A stretch of DNA of 64,000 nucleotides from Scolanthus callimorphus (taxonomy: Eukaryota > Cnidaria > Anthozoa > Actiniaria > Edwardsiidae), in the NCBI GenBank assembly GCA_033964015.1, contig CM066920.1:9701912-9765911 (forward strand), in the 5' to 3' direction. Within the stretch, counting starts at the first letter, position 1. Each line of letters opens with the position of its first letter. A program made the position numbers and the translations under genes. This document shows positions 1 through 13,400 of this stretch, in pieces. Under the pieces are notes generated by a model, which was given only the letters and a program-made list of their open reading frames with translations, did not search any database and was not told the origin of the DNA.

Positions 1-137
1 TTCGTTTTCAGAAAAATCGTATTAATTGGCGACTAAAACTAATTGTTTTGCGACAATTGTTGAATGCTTAGGAAGTGGCCGACTGGCAGCTTGTCAAACC
101 AGTTAATTTCAATCCTTGAGTCACTTGTAATACATAC

Positions 138-3100
138 CTCATGAAGACTGGCTAGGTACTTGTACGCCTTTCGACACGCTTCGTCCTTTCTGGCATCCTA
201 CAATGGCGTCATAGCGTGGTGATTAGTGATGCGTTTGTAGCCATGATAAAATGCGGAACTCCAAAATCAGCAGTGCTATTTGACTAAAGCATGTCTTAGA
301 TATTATAGACTAAATTAGAAAGGATAATGGAAATAGATGTTGTTGAGGTAAGGAAATCATTGATGAAAAAGACGAACTAATGCAATTGTTGTATGCATGA
401 GCGCCCCAAGGCCACAAGTGCGTGCCAAGAGGGTGAATATGATGATGATGACGAGGAGGAGGTAGAGAAGGAGGTGGAGGATGATGTGGAGGAGGTAGAG
501 AAGGATCAGAAAGCCGAGAAGGAGGAGGAGGTAGAGAAGGATGAGAAAGCCGAGAAGGAGGAGGAGGTAGAGAAGGAGGAAGGAGGCAGAGAAGGAGGAG
601 GAGGTAGAGAAGGAGGAGGAGGCAGAGAAGGAGGGGGTAGAAAAGGAGGAGGCAGAGAAGGAGGAGGAGGTAGAGAAGGATGAGGAGGCAGAGAAGGAGG
701 AGGTAGAGGAGGCAGAGAAGGAGGGGGTAGAGAAAGAGGAGGTAGAGAAGGAGGTAAATTAGGAGGAGGAGTTAGAGAAGGAAGAGGATACATTTTACTC
801 ACTCTGAAAATCAACTCATCAGTGACGGTGAAAGTTCGATCGAGTTTCCCCGAAAGCTGATTGATCTCCTTCTGGACGCTCTTCGTATCAATCAAGATCT
901 GACAAAGTTAGAACAAACGGTATGACTGAGAATGTGATACGACGTGATGTCTTTCAGCTATAAGAAATTCCTCGCGCTGATTGGTCGAGTTTTGTTTTCT
1001 CTTGCTATAATCCAACTGGTGACGCGCGAGCTTTATTGTGGTCATTTCAAAAAATGACATTTTGATTTACACCTTGATCTACCTTGTTGATTTCGTCCTT
1101 CTGTTTCTTGATGTTACCAACAATTTCTAATATTCTACGAGTGTACGCAGATCGATTAACATCCCGGCTCATTCGTTCGTATTCAGCCACCTGAGGAATG
1201 AAAACAAATAATAAATTCCAAGCCTGATGCAAAACACTTTTTTTTTTCGCCTGCCACTACTCCTCTCACCAGTTGCTTATACAGGTCATCTTTGCCTCTC
1301 GCCTCATCAGCAACTTCTTTCATTTTCTCTCGTAATGTCTTGATTTCTTCTAGTTTTTTCTGAGTCTCGGACTACAAAAATAAAACGTTAAAAGCTGTAA
1401 ATATGATATATGACCGTTCTACGGAATTAATTTTCTTTTAAGTCTTTGCTGTGCGCCCGTTACCCTGGTCTGATCCGTCAATCTTCATGTGTCTGTCTGC
1501 CTGTCCGTTTCCCTGTCCGTCCGTCCATCACCTTGCCTGCCTGACCATCTGCCTCCGTGTCTCTGTTGGTCTGTCCATCCATGTGTCTCCGACTTTGTGT
1601 CTGTCTGACTGTCTCTCTGTCTGTCTGTCCGTTTATCACCCTGTCCGTCTACCTCACTGTCCGTCCGGCTCCCTGTGTCTGTCAGTTGGTGTCCCCCTAA
1701 ATACTCACCACTTTCGTTGAGTTAAGCACTTTCAGTTCCCTATACTGGTCTATAAGACCCGTGCGATGTTTCTCCCACTGCTGTGCCAGATTGACAAGCC
1801 GTCCGGCACTTGAGTCAACCACGGCCTGAAAAGGTACAAGTGACGATATTTAGCTTGCGCGTTCTTGACGCAACAAGGATACCTATTATGCGTACACGGT
1901 GACTAAACAGTTCGAGTTTTCGTACGGAACAAAATGTTTTTGAGGGAGATGAGAAATGCTTTGCTGCCAAAAGAATATTACCTCAATGAGATCTGCGCGC
2001 TGCGGAATTCAGGAACATTTTTATTATGGCAACACTGTTGCCCAGTTTGTCCAGAGCTTTACCTGTAGTTTGGCGATATTGTTCTCGGCATCGGGGAGAA
2101 GGTCCACGGTCCGCTTTTTCACTTTGTACGCTTCCTCTTGATCAACGTTTTCCGTCTTAGCTGTAGCAACTTGTTCAGTAGTCTAAGAAAGTGGTTTACA
2201 GCGCATAAATTGAAGTATGAGGGGATTATTTGAGCTTTTTTTCGGCAGAACTTTCGCTCAGTAACAAATATGTCACTCATGAAGAATTATGTGTCACCCA
2301 TGAACAAATATGTCGCACAACAACAAATATGTCACTCATGAACATCGATGACTCCCATGACCAAATATGTCTCTCATAAACATGTATGACACACATGAAC
2401 AAATAAGTTGCTCATGAACATGTGTTGCTCAATAACAAATATGCAGTTCAATAACAAATATGCAGCTCAATAACAAATATGTCACCCAATAAAAATATGT
2501 CACCCATGAAGAAAGACGTCGCTTATAAACAAAAAATGCCACGCAATAACAAATAAGTCGCTCATGAACAAATTTGTCGTGCATCAACACATGTCGCGCA
2601 CGAACAAATATGTCGCACAACCAATTATAAACTTAGACAAAGCGCACGCTGACAAAACTCCCGCCCAAACCTTCAAATATTAAAGAGCCTGTGTCAGCCG
2701 CCATTTTGACAGCATAGCAGCATACCAAGTCGGAGAAAGCATCCATTTCCATCGGCTGATTTAGAGAATATAGCGCAATGTTCTCGATTGAATTTGGTAA
2801 ATCAAATCTGAAACTTTGTTTTTAGATGTTGATTTTGGGATTTCGACACGTAATTCGTCCTCTAATATCAAACGAAAACAATAACAAAGGAGTGGCTGAC
2901 ACGGGCTCTTTAAGATTCTGTTCGCGGATTCCCGCCATTTCTTGCCTGCGAGCCGTACCTGCTGTATGGACGCATTCATGGTTCGTATATGCACCTCCAC
3001 ATCGTCCACCGATGAGGACAATCCTTTCAACTTCTCCTGTAGGGCTTCTAACTCTTCCTCGCGCTTCTTTTGCAATTCCTATCGTAACAAAAAGGCAAAA

Positions 3101-6100
3101 AAAGTGGAATATCTAAACGCTTTAACTTTTAAAATCCAGTGCAAGTCCGTAACTTTGATACTAGATAGGCTTTTCGTTATGATCTGATTGGTGTGTTGAT
3201 CTAATACGATAAGAAACGTTCAAAATAACACCAATAGTTTACTGTTCTATGATTTACATATCAAGACCAAATGATGGATCGAAATTCCATGAGGTTTGGA
3301 CGAATCGAATGCACTACTTTTACTGTTATTCATTATGGGGCATAAAACAATGGAGCAGAAAAAACGTGGTTAACAAATGATGTCCCATGTAACTGATGAA
3401 GCAGTATATTTGCGACGTCAGGAGATTTATATCGATTCTAGTGCAGATTTCTACACATTATAGTTTCAGTTCTACTGGTACAAGTTAAGATGGAGAATGG
3501 TGACGCTAGATTTTGCATTGACCAAAGAACTATAGCTTCACTAGCACAGCGAGGACGGATAAAGACAGTGTGCATGTTCAGCTGCGAGACAACCATACGG
3601 CTGTGCTGTAATGAAAGCATCTACAACTCTTCCCTTCTAGCAGTCAGGCTTTTTCGGACTGAGGGGAAGCTGAGCCATGAACAGCGGGGGGGGGGGGGGG
3701 GGGGAGCATCTACAACTCTAAGGAGTGGCTGACACGGGCTCTTTAATACAAACCTCTTCTGTATCTATTTTCGGGGGTCCCTCTTCACTCAGGCCCGCCA
3801 TCGCTGCAGCTTTTTGCTCATCCTTTCAGAAAGATAAAAAGAAGTTATATTGTTAGTGCAAAAGGAAAGAAACGTTTATAGCTAGGCGAGAAAATGAGAT
3901 GGGTGGAACTTAAACACACCTGCGCGAACTGAAGCTTCTCTGCACGAGTGAAGCGAGAGCCCTTGGCAGGGGCTGCAGCACCCGATGTCCTGTCTGTATA
4001 AACAATAAACAAACAGTACTAATAAACAACAAACCCATAAACAAACAGAATTGAGAAAAACGTGTGTCCCATTCTAGCTGACTCTCATTAAAAAAGGGTT
4101 AGTGATGCGGCACACAATATCATACGAATGCGTTGTCGTGCCAATTTCTTGTAAGCTTCTTCGGCGTCGGCTCGACACAGAGACATCTTAGGCATCGCAT
4201 CAGATTTTTTCGCGTCGGGCCCTATTTTCCTTCGGACAAACGAAATAAGTCACGGCACAACAAATACTCAGCCCGACGAATCGCAGAATGATCCATTAGA
4301 TACTACGGATCTCACCGAACTGTCGCGTTGTGTTTGCAATTCATGCTGATTTCACGCCCACAAACATCTACAAGTTGAATTTCAGCGGTCCGCCGATTTC
4401 ACTGGATTTTCTTGGAACGCTGAAAAAGCATCAAAGAAACGGCGCCAAACCAACTTATCAAGGCCTAAATTAGCTGGAAATGCAAACAATCATACCTCAA
4501 AGTACACTTAAGTAAAAATTACTAAGATTGTTGTCTAATATATGTTTTGTTTATGGTTTTTCATTAATGGTAAATTTCCGCCAAAAAACGAAAGCAGACA
4601 GAAACGTTACACAATCTAGACAAAACACGGACGAATGTAGGCGGAGTCGCGGACGTTTGTAGGTGTGGTAGCGGCGTGAATTTTCAAGGCAGTGCGACAG
4701 ATCGGTGAATCCGTAGTAAGAGACGTTAACATTTATACCTGAAAATGAAGATACAATATCGGAGAAATCTGAGCTCTTCCCGCCACCAGCCTCAACTCGT
4801 TGCATCTCACTAACAACATGATCTCGAATCTTCTTTTCCAGGCGTTGCCGTTTGCGTGCCAGGTATTCCTGGAAAATAAAAAGGCAAGCGTGTTCGCGAG
4901 CTTATCAGCTTGCTGTGAAAAAATCACTGCTTGAATTTCATAGTAACCTTCAACCTTTCTTGTTTGTACCTATAGCGACTTATAGCTAAAATGGATGTCA
5001 TCACAATCACATCACTAAGTTAGGACACTTTTCGCGAAACCATCTAAGTCGCCATTTTTTATTTCTTTTGGAAAGGAGGTATTGGAATAATAGATTGGTA
5101 GCTGACAAGGAGGCTTGCATTTTTAGTTCAGGGTCAACATTCTGGTCCAAACTTTAAGCTCCACCAAGGATAGACTTTACAGAACGAAACAATGTAAGGC
5201 AGTATCTTCTCCTCAATGATTTGGAAACGACCCTGAGTGTTGGTCCGTCTAGGGTGTGAACCCTGGTCTCCCGCACAACAGCCCCGCGCTCTACTATTGA
5301 GCTAACCGGTAGGCTGATTATTGCTTCGGATTTTTGCCGGAGGATTGCCAAGTTCCTACCTCCTTAGATAATCTGGACGATAATCCGCTCTGATTCCATT
5401 CCATCTCCCACTCGGCAGCTGCTGTGACGGCAAGGGCGTTGGCCTCCAGCACCGAGGGTGCAACGTCTTGGCGGCAGCTCGGCTGGCTTGTGATGAAGGG
5501 CACAGCACGAGAATAGTACGCCTTGGTTTCTGGACAACAACAATAGCAGCAACAAAAAGATGATACTGTTGCTGTATTCAGTTGAGTACGATATGCAAAA
5601 ACTTATCCGGGCATTGTCGGAAATTAAGGTTAGGCATTTTAGCCGTAACGATACAAGCCAAACGTTACGGCAACAAACCGAAGAACTGTAGCTTACTGTC
5701 AAAATGGAGCAGGAACACGCGTTAATCAAAGGAGGATGTCCTCATGAGCTAAAGCCGAAACTTTTCAAATCCAAACAAAAGGCGTTTGCACTCCGCCCTC
5801 AGAAACTCCCCTTTTTTTAGCAGATACAGTCCTAAGTGCAATTTTCATAATTGACAAACCGCGGTTTGGCTTCTGTAATCAAACGAATAAACAGCTCTGG
5901 GTGATTTCACGGAGACTTTGGGTGTCGTTTTTTAACGAACAAGGATAGCTAGGCCGCTAGCTAGGTCTACCATAAAATGCAGACGCCTGTCTTAAACGGT
6001 TTGATTGACGGAAGCCAAAACGCAGTTTGACGTTCGGAAATGTCAAGTGGGTGTTCGCAGAATTATGAAAATCGCAGTAATGGTCGAACACTGTCCGTAT

Positions 6101-7391
6101 AGCTGAGTGTTAAAGATTTTGAGAATTATATGCAGAGAAAACTCCTAGTTCTAGTAATTCACACGGATGCTTGTGCCATCCATTTCCACACACACCTTTT
6201 GGGATTTTCGCTGTCAAATCACCTAGTCCTTGTGGGGCCCTCAGAGGGCAGGCATGGAATCTTTTCATTGATCTCGTACCCTGTTAAAATGAACATTAGT
6301 ATTAACAAGAGTGGATTAACAAGAGTTAGAATCTTTCCCTACTGTATTTGTCCACATCACAGTCAGAAAAGTGTCTATTTTTAGATTTGAGTTTCGCGCG
6401 CGAAAGTATTCGAATGCTCAGGCTCGAATGCTCGTATACCCAATACACAACAAAATAGAGAATATCCTACCTTATCTTTGCGATTTTAACGGTTTTTCCA
6501 TTGATTTGCGATTTAATTTTAGGCTGGATCTCACAACTGTTCGCGTGGCGAGAAAGTGGGAACCCTGTGGATGACGATGATTTTCTCGGGCATCCTAGTT
6601 CTAAAAATAGACACTTTTCTGACTGTGATTCGGGCGAACATAGTAAATATGGAAACTCTTGGTAATCCACTCTTGGTATTAACAATTATACCACAACGCG
6701 CGCGTTTCTCGAATTCTGATTGGCTCTCAGCCATGGGTACATAAAAGTATATACCAAGGAACGCGCCATCATCGGCTGCGCCTCGTGAGTCTACAACATT
6801 TTGTCCACTTTATTACGTCATTCCGTGGTATAAATAGTCAAGACTTTCTGTAAAGTTAGTATAACTAGAAGTCTTGGTATAAGTCAATGCTCGAGGGTAC
6901 AGACTTCAGCAGAAGACATCAGAAAGCACACGACGAACACTGAATCCTTGAGCATGGACGAAATAAAATTTCTTAAAGAAAACTTTGTCCGCATCGATCA
7001 ATTCCATCTATAATGTAAAGGCGAGCATCCTGGTATTTGAGGGACTTGTCGTAAGGGCATTTCCAATCTCGAACCCAGAGCTCCCCGGCTCGTCACCTCG
7101 CGATGGAGGCTCTGGTGACAGCCATTGAAGCATGCGCGAGAGTTGATACAGAGCCGTAGAGAGAAACACCTTTCTGCGGATACGTAAAAAAAAAAAAAAA
7201 AAAACGTTTGTGCGACCGACTCCCAAACTCGCAGCTCGTAAGCTGAATTATGTTGGGTCTCAACGGCGCCACTGGCAGCCATGCGGTCATAAGCCCAGAC
7301 ACTGAAGGTGGTCACTGCCAGAGGGTTTATTACGTCCCCAGTGGTTCTTTAACGTCCCCCCTGGAACTGGGAAGGGTAGAAAGGCGAGACG

Positions 7392-7423
<32 letters not shown>

Positions 7424-10400
7424 TGAAACACAGTAGAACAAAGTTCAACTCACAATATGAACCAGTTTCGACCGAGACCCGAACAGAAAGAAAATTTCCT
7501 CTGTCCCGGCCAGGAGTCGAACCCGGATCACAGCGGTGAGAGACCCAACGTCGTAACGCTGGACCAACCGTGCTCCCCAACATTCAAAATCATCCAATCA
7601 GCGAAGGCCCTCACATGGATGTCCCCAGAGCCTCTGCGAGCAGACGAGCCGGGCAGCTCTTGGTACGAGAATGGGGTATTTCTAAACTGAAGAATGCGCG
7701 CGCTTATAGCTGAAATGATTTTGAACCTTATTGTTGCTGTTCTACTGGTGCGCTTTATTTGTATCTTTTCGCAATCAATTAATTGATTTAAAAAGTAGAG
7801 CGGTTTGCAGAAACTAAAAGTTCGTTCGCGCGTTATACAAGATTCAACAAAACACTACTATATTTGACCTCTCTTGAAAATGTCCTTGGTTTTGTTCCCC
7901 TCCATCTAATGCCATCCTTGCGACAAAACACTGGGACCCAAGATGAGGCCAATCTCTGGGTGATCTCACTTGCTATTCGTCTGTTCAGTAGCACAGACGT
8001 CCCTGGAAAAAAGAACAACAAAATGCTTAAAGTAACATTGAAAAGGTAGTCTTAATGGACTAGCATTTGTTCCTACAAAAGTTGTACAAACAAGTGAACA
8101 TTTACTGAAAAGTGCATTTTTTTGTGCAATCATAGAGTTATTATGCATAATAACTCCATGGTGCAATTTAGTGAAGAAATTGCTGAAAATCAAGAGCCGA
8201 AACAGCATTAGATTATCTTACCAAGAGGTTCATTTGCAGCGGAGGACGTCTCCTTGGGTAATCTTTCAACCAGGAACATAAACACAGAGCGGATGTCTTT
8301 TTCATTGGAATACAAGAACGTCTGGTAGCCAATTTCACCGCGGTAACCGAGGTCCTTTGGAGAAAAAGAAAATACATTAAATAAACTAAGAAGCCTATTT
8401 CAGAGAAGCAGCCCGGGCTTTTCATAGTAATGCAATTTTCTTTTTGTTTTTGTTTCTTTTATTTTGTTGCTACAAAGTAAAAATTGAGGCAGTGTCACCA
8501 CCCATTATGCTATGTTTCCATTTTTTCTGCATCGCAACACGCAAAGTGTACGAGACCAAATACCCACATTGTTAGTCTCGTTTTAGACAAATACTTAATG
8601 CGTAGGTTTTTATAACCAGGTTAATATCTCTGATAAAACCATATTATTTTACTTTTCTCTAGTATCATGTAGGATAGTATCATCTAGTATCAACATGGAG
8701 GATTATTATGCAATTTTATAATATAGCTACGATATAACGGGCGCTCTGATTGGTCCAAATCTATGCTCTATTACACCGATAAAGTAATGTGAACAACAAC
8801 AACCAAAGGTTGAGATTTATGTTAAACGCCGTGGAAAAATGGTGTTTTGCTGACGGCTCGATAAAGTAATGGTTCTCCCCCGCTATATCATAAAGGCATT
8901 AGAGCGCAACTTTGTATGACTTTATCGGCAAATTATAGAGCACTTGTGATATTGGGAGACACTCGAAACGTTTTAAAACCCGGGGGGGGGGACTCCCATA
9001 TTTTTTGGTCGGGGATGATCGTCGTATATTTTAGGGCCTAAAATCACGTTGGTTTGGTCTCTTTTAGGGGTGATCTTGATCTTTAATAAATTTTAGGCAG
9101 ATTGGTATCTTTTAGGGCCGAAACTGTGTCCAAATTGCTTTTTCTCATGATGGTGCTTCTAAAAACCGTGTAAGAAAGAGAGATTATTCGATGAGAAGAC
9201 GATGAATCAGAAACAAACACGGAAATGTCTTCGGGTATTTTTCCCCTGTTACCTGTGTCCTTCGCGCCTACTTGGCACATAAGACCTCATCTTTTAGGGA
9301 ATCTTTTAGGGTAATAATTTTTTTGAGCCACGCTATGGCCCGCCATGTTTGGTATCTTTTAGGGGTGAAACTGAAAATTTCCGACGATCATCCCCGGCCA
9401 AAAAATATGGGAGTTTTCGTTATTTTACAACGTTCTCGTGTCTCTCCTAACATCATGCGTGCTCTATTGCACCGATAAAGTCATAGAAAGTTGTGCTCTG
9501 ATACTTAAATAAAGAGCCCGTGTCAGCCACTCCTTTGTTATTGTTTTCGTTTGACATTGGAAGACGATTTACGCGTAGAAATCTCTAAATCAACATCTAA
9601 AAACAAAGTTTCAGATTTGATTTACCAAATTCAATCGAGAACATTGCTCTATATTATCTAAATCAGCCAATGTTAATGGATGCTTTCTCTGACTTGGTAT
9701 GTTGCTATGCTGTCAAAATGGCGGCTGACACAGACTCTTTAATTAACATTGATTGTAAGGCTGAGGCCAAACCAGGTCAACATATATGATTCAACATCAT
9801 ATGTTATGTTTTCGTGATCATTCGTGATCATGTTGAACGATGTTGAATAGACCTTTTCCGCTTGAATGGGGGCCCTGTGGTTTGTTGCCCTAACTGGCAC
9901 TCATGGAAAACAATTCCTTTGTTTGGTTGCAAAAATCAAAAGATTTCTTTCGCTTGAGTGCCAGTTGGGAAACAAACCACAGGAACCCCAATCAAGCGGA
10001 AATGGTATATTGGTTCGACACTCCAATATTGTTCAACATTGTTTAACGGCCTTGAACCTGCCTCATTGCACGTTACCTTGCAGTTAATAAATGTCGGAGG
10101 ATATCGACCTCGCGTTTAACAAGTATTCAATGATGTTGAATGAAATTAATTGGCTCGACACCCCAACTCACTGCACGTTCACCTTGCAGTTAATAAATGT
10201 CGAAAGATGTCGACCTAGTTTGACACTCCCGTTCGACAAGCGCGTACAACAAATATTCAATGTTATTATATAGCTCCGTGTTTATTCGATCAAAGCGCGC
10301 ACTCTGATTGGTTCTATCATGGTTACGTGGTAAAGTACAAACTCAAAAATTGTTGCCCGCGCGGGCGACATCGCTAGAGCGAGAAATTTCGGCGGGAAAG

Positions 10401-13400
10401 TTGTACTATTTTTATCGTGTATTTATTATTATTATTATCATTTTTGCTATATAATAAAACACTTAATGACTGCACCCACGGGAAACAGCGAGTTTTGTTT
10501 CCACGACAATCTCGATGTTTCCCGAGACCTCGGTAGTTGAATGAAATTTTGAATTGGTTTTGCTCCAGTACCTAAAAAAATCGAAAATGGAGAATGCGTC
10601 ACGTGCGTCATTCTCCATGTTCTTGTAACCGTCACGGTTAATTTGGTCAGACTAGAGGTTTCAAGACACGGTCACGAAAAAAGTGCTTTGTTGGGCTGAT
10701 ATTTCTTCAAAAAAGGACGATGTTAAGAGAAAATCAGGATCTTTTATCATAAAATTCACCATCATTTCTATTCTGATTTCTGGCAAAGAGGATTCAAGGA
10801 TTTAATAGAACTAGCAATTTTCGATATTCAAAGTAAATGCACAAATGGTTTTTGTTTATCATTCTCAAGCGATCAACTGGTTTGCAGTTGAAAGACAAAC
10901 AATGGGCGTTTGAAAAAAAAAAAAAGAAAAACGTTTTTGCACAACTATAACAATCAGCATTGAAGCAGCTATAAAAATCAGTATTGAAGCAACTGTAAAA
11001 GTCAATATCGAAGGAGCTAAAAAGTCAGTATTGAGGCTGCTTCATGGTAAGTGATGCCAGGATAGAGATTTGATTGCACGTTTTACAGCTGACTTCACTT
11101 GCCTAGCGCACAAAGATGCCGAAGCAAGCCACCGAAGAAGCTAGTGCTGATAAACTATCTGTCTTCAGCGTAACATTACAGGCCAAGTTACTGTTTTTTC
11201 TAAATACGGCTAGTAATGCCACAGTACAAGCATATATTGCCGTGTACCTCCGCCAGATCGGGATGACAATTTTACAGACCGGAATTCTCGTCGGAGTTCA
11301 GCCGTTTGTGACTTTTCTGTTTCAGCCTTTCTGGGGAGGTGTAGCCGACAATTCAGGGCGTCGTAAGCTGGTACTGTGCATAGCTATAGTAACTAGCATG
11401 GTATTTTGTGTTGGACTCTACCCGTACAGTCTACTAACATTACCCGGCGAGAAAACATACAACCACACATCCACCGGAACAAACCAAGCTATTCAAAACG
11501 ACACATCTGAACGTAGCATAAAACAATGCTTGCAGGAACAATTGTATGACATGAACCGAGTAAAGAAATTAGGGGAGATTCTTGGCTCAAGTTCTCTCTT
11601 CTTTTGATTCAGATCATTTTGCTGAACATTTTTCGCGCGCCTATTGAGCCGCTGTTGGACGCTACAGGAATTGCGCTGGTTGGCGGGGAAAATGTCAGCA
11701 AGTTGCGCTTGTGGGGGTCCTTTGGTTATGGATTAGCAGGCCTGATAACAGGGTACTTCATTGATGAGTATGGAATCTTAAATGGTACAGGTTTTTCGAG
11801 TGATTTTCTGCCGGCATTTGCTCTCTACGTGCTGTTTAGTATTCTCATGTTGGTACTGTCTGCTAAGACAAACATCACGGCTACCACTCAAATCCCTGCC
11901 AAAGTCTTATACTCCCATCTGACACATCTGCTCTCAAGTCCCCGCATCATTTTGTTCCTTGTAAGCCTCATGCTAAATGGGATAACAGTTTTCGGCATAC
12001 TTTATCAACTTCTCTTCGTGTTTGTGGCTGATCTCGGGGGCTCACATGATATAATGGGAGTTTCAATCGCAGTGGCGTGTGTCTCTCAAGTCATCATGTT
12101 CTATCTGTCTGGAAAACTACTAAACAAAATCGGCCCGGAAGGCATGATATGCATAAGTTTACTTGCTCTAATGGTTCTATTTATTTATTTGACATTTCTA
12201 TATGATCCGTGGCTTGTGTTGCCCGTGGAGTGTCTCTACGGATGTATATTTTCTATCACAATGGTTGGTAGTGTATCATATGGGGCCATAATTGCGCCCC
12301 CAGAGGGATGGACCACAATAATGGGGCTCATATGCGGGGTCAATAATGGCCTGGGTGGAGGGCTGGGTTGTGTCCTGGGGGGAATTGTGTACCATTATTT
12401 TGGCCCGAGAGTGTTATTTGCCTGTTGCACCGTACTTTCTGGTGTAGCAGCTTTTCTTCTCTTGTTATCGAAGTTGATGGAACAATGTGATACTGCGGGA
12501 ATGGTGTGGTGTTGTTTGGGAATAAAGGCAAATAATAACAGCAAAGAGGAAATCAGGACCACAGAACACAGTGATATTAAAGGCAATCAAGTGTCAGAAA
12601 ATTCAAGGTTGCTGGAAGCTCCATGAAAAAGCTGTAAACCTATCCTCATATCAACAAATTAACTTGTGCTTGTCCATCAATGAGTTGTACAAATAGATAA
12701 TAGGCTTGCTTGAAATTGAAAAAAATAAGAGGGATTTTACATACAAGTAGCAAGATTGAAGTCACAGTTACAACATACCAGCATAACTGAACCACTTGAA
12801 ATATTGGCGTGGGGATAATATTGCCTGAGGTGTGGGGATAATATTGCCAACGTGGACTTTAACATTGACTCTATAAGATTCAAGCATTCTTCTCTGAACT
12901 GAAAACCTGTAGCTTAGATTCTGTACAACTAGAGAAAACCCTAGTCTTCTATGCAAGCATTTAGAGTGATTTCATTTCTAGCTTCTTAATAGCGTAATGT
13001 TAAATATAACTTTGACATGGTTTTGCACCTCCCGTTAACAAGCCAAACTTCTTGCACAGACCAATGTATTGTTTGGCCAACAGTAGACTCGATTCCAGGC
13101 TATAATTCCAATTTGAATCACAATAAAGAGAGGAACTGTGAAAAGGACTATTGAATGATATCGAATGATGAAAAGTTATGAATTTCGATTATCAAATTTA
13201 CTGGGAAATTTTATTGGCTGAAATTGAATCAATTTTCCTGATTTCTTCCATACAAATACTGTATTTTCCTTTGGAAATTCCAGGGGGGGGATGGATATTT
13301 TCTGGAACCACACATTCAACATTCAAACTCAATCGAATGGTCAATTTTGTTCAATTTGCTCAACTATTTGGCAAATTTGAATTTGATTTTGTTTGATTGC

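Noticed and set aside
393..895. Acidic ORF (plus) and proline-rich ORF (minus)
   Set aside because: Both are products of the GA/CT tract. The true CCDC22 exon 14 overlaps only the end of the minus ORF.
4080..4200. Minus-strand ORF reading [24 protein letters not shown] as an extra CCDC22 exon
   Set aside because: The phases of exons 6 and 7 already join correctly without it, and no good splice pair was seen. It may be an unrelated promoter-proximal ORF; not supported.
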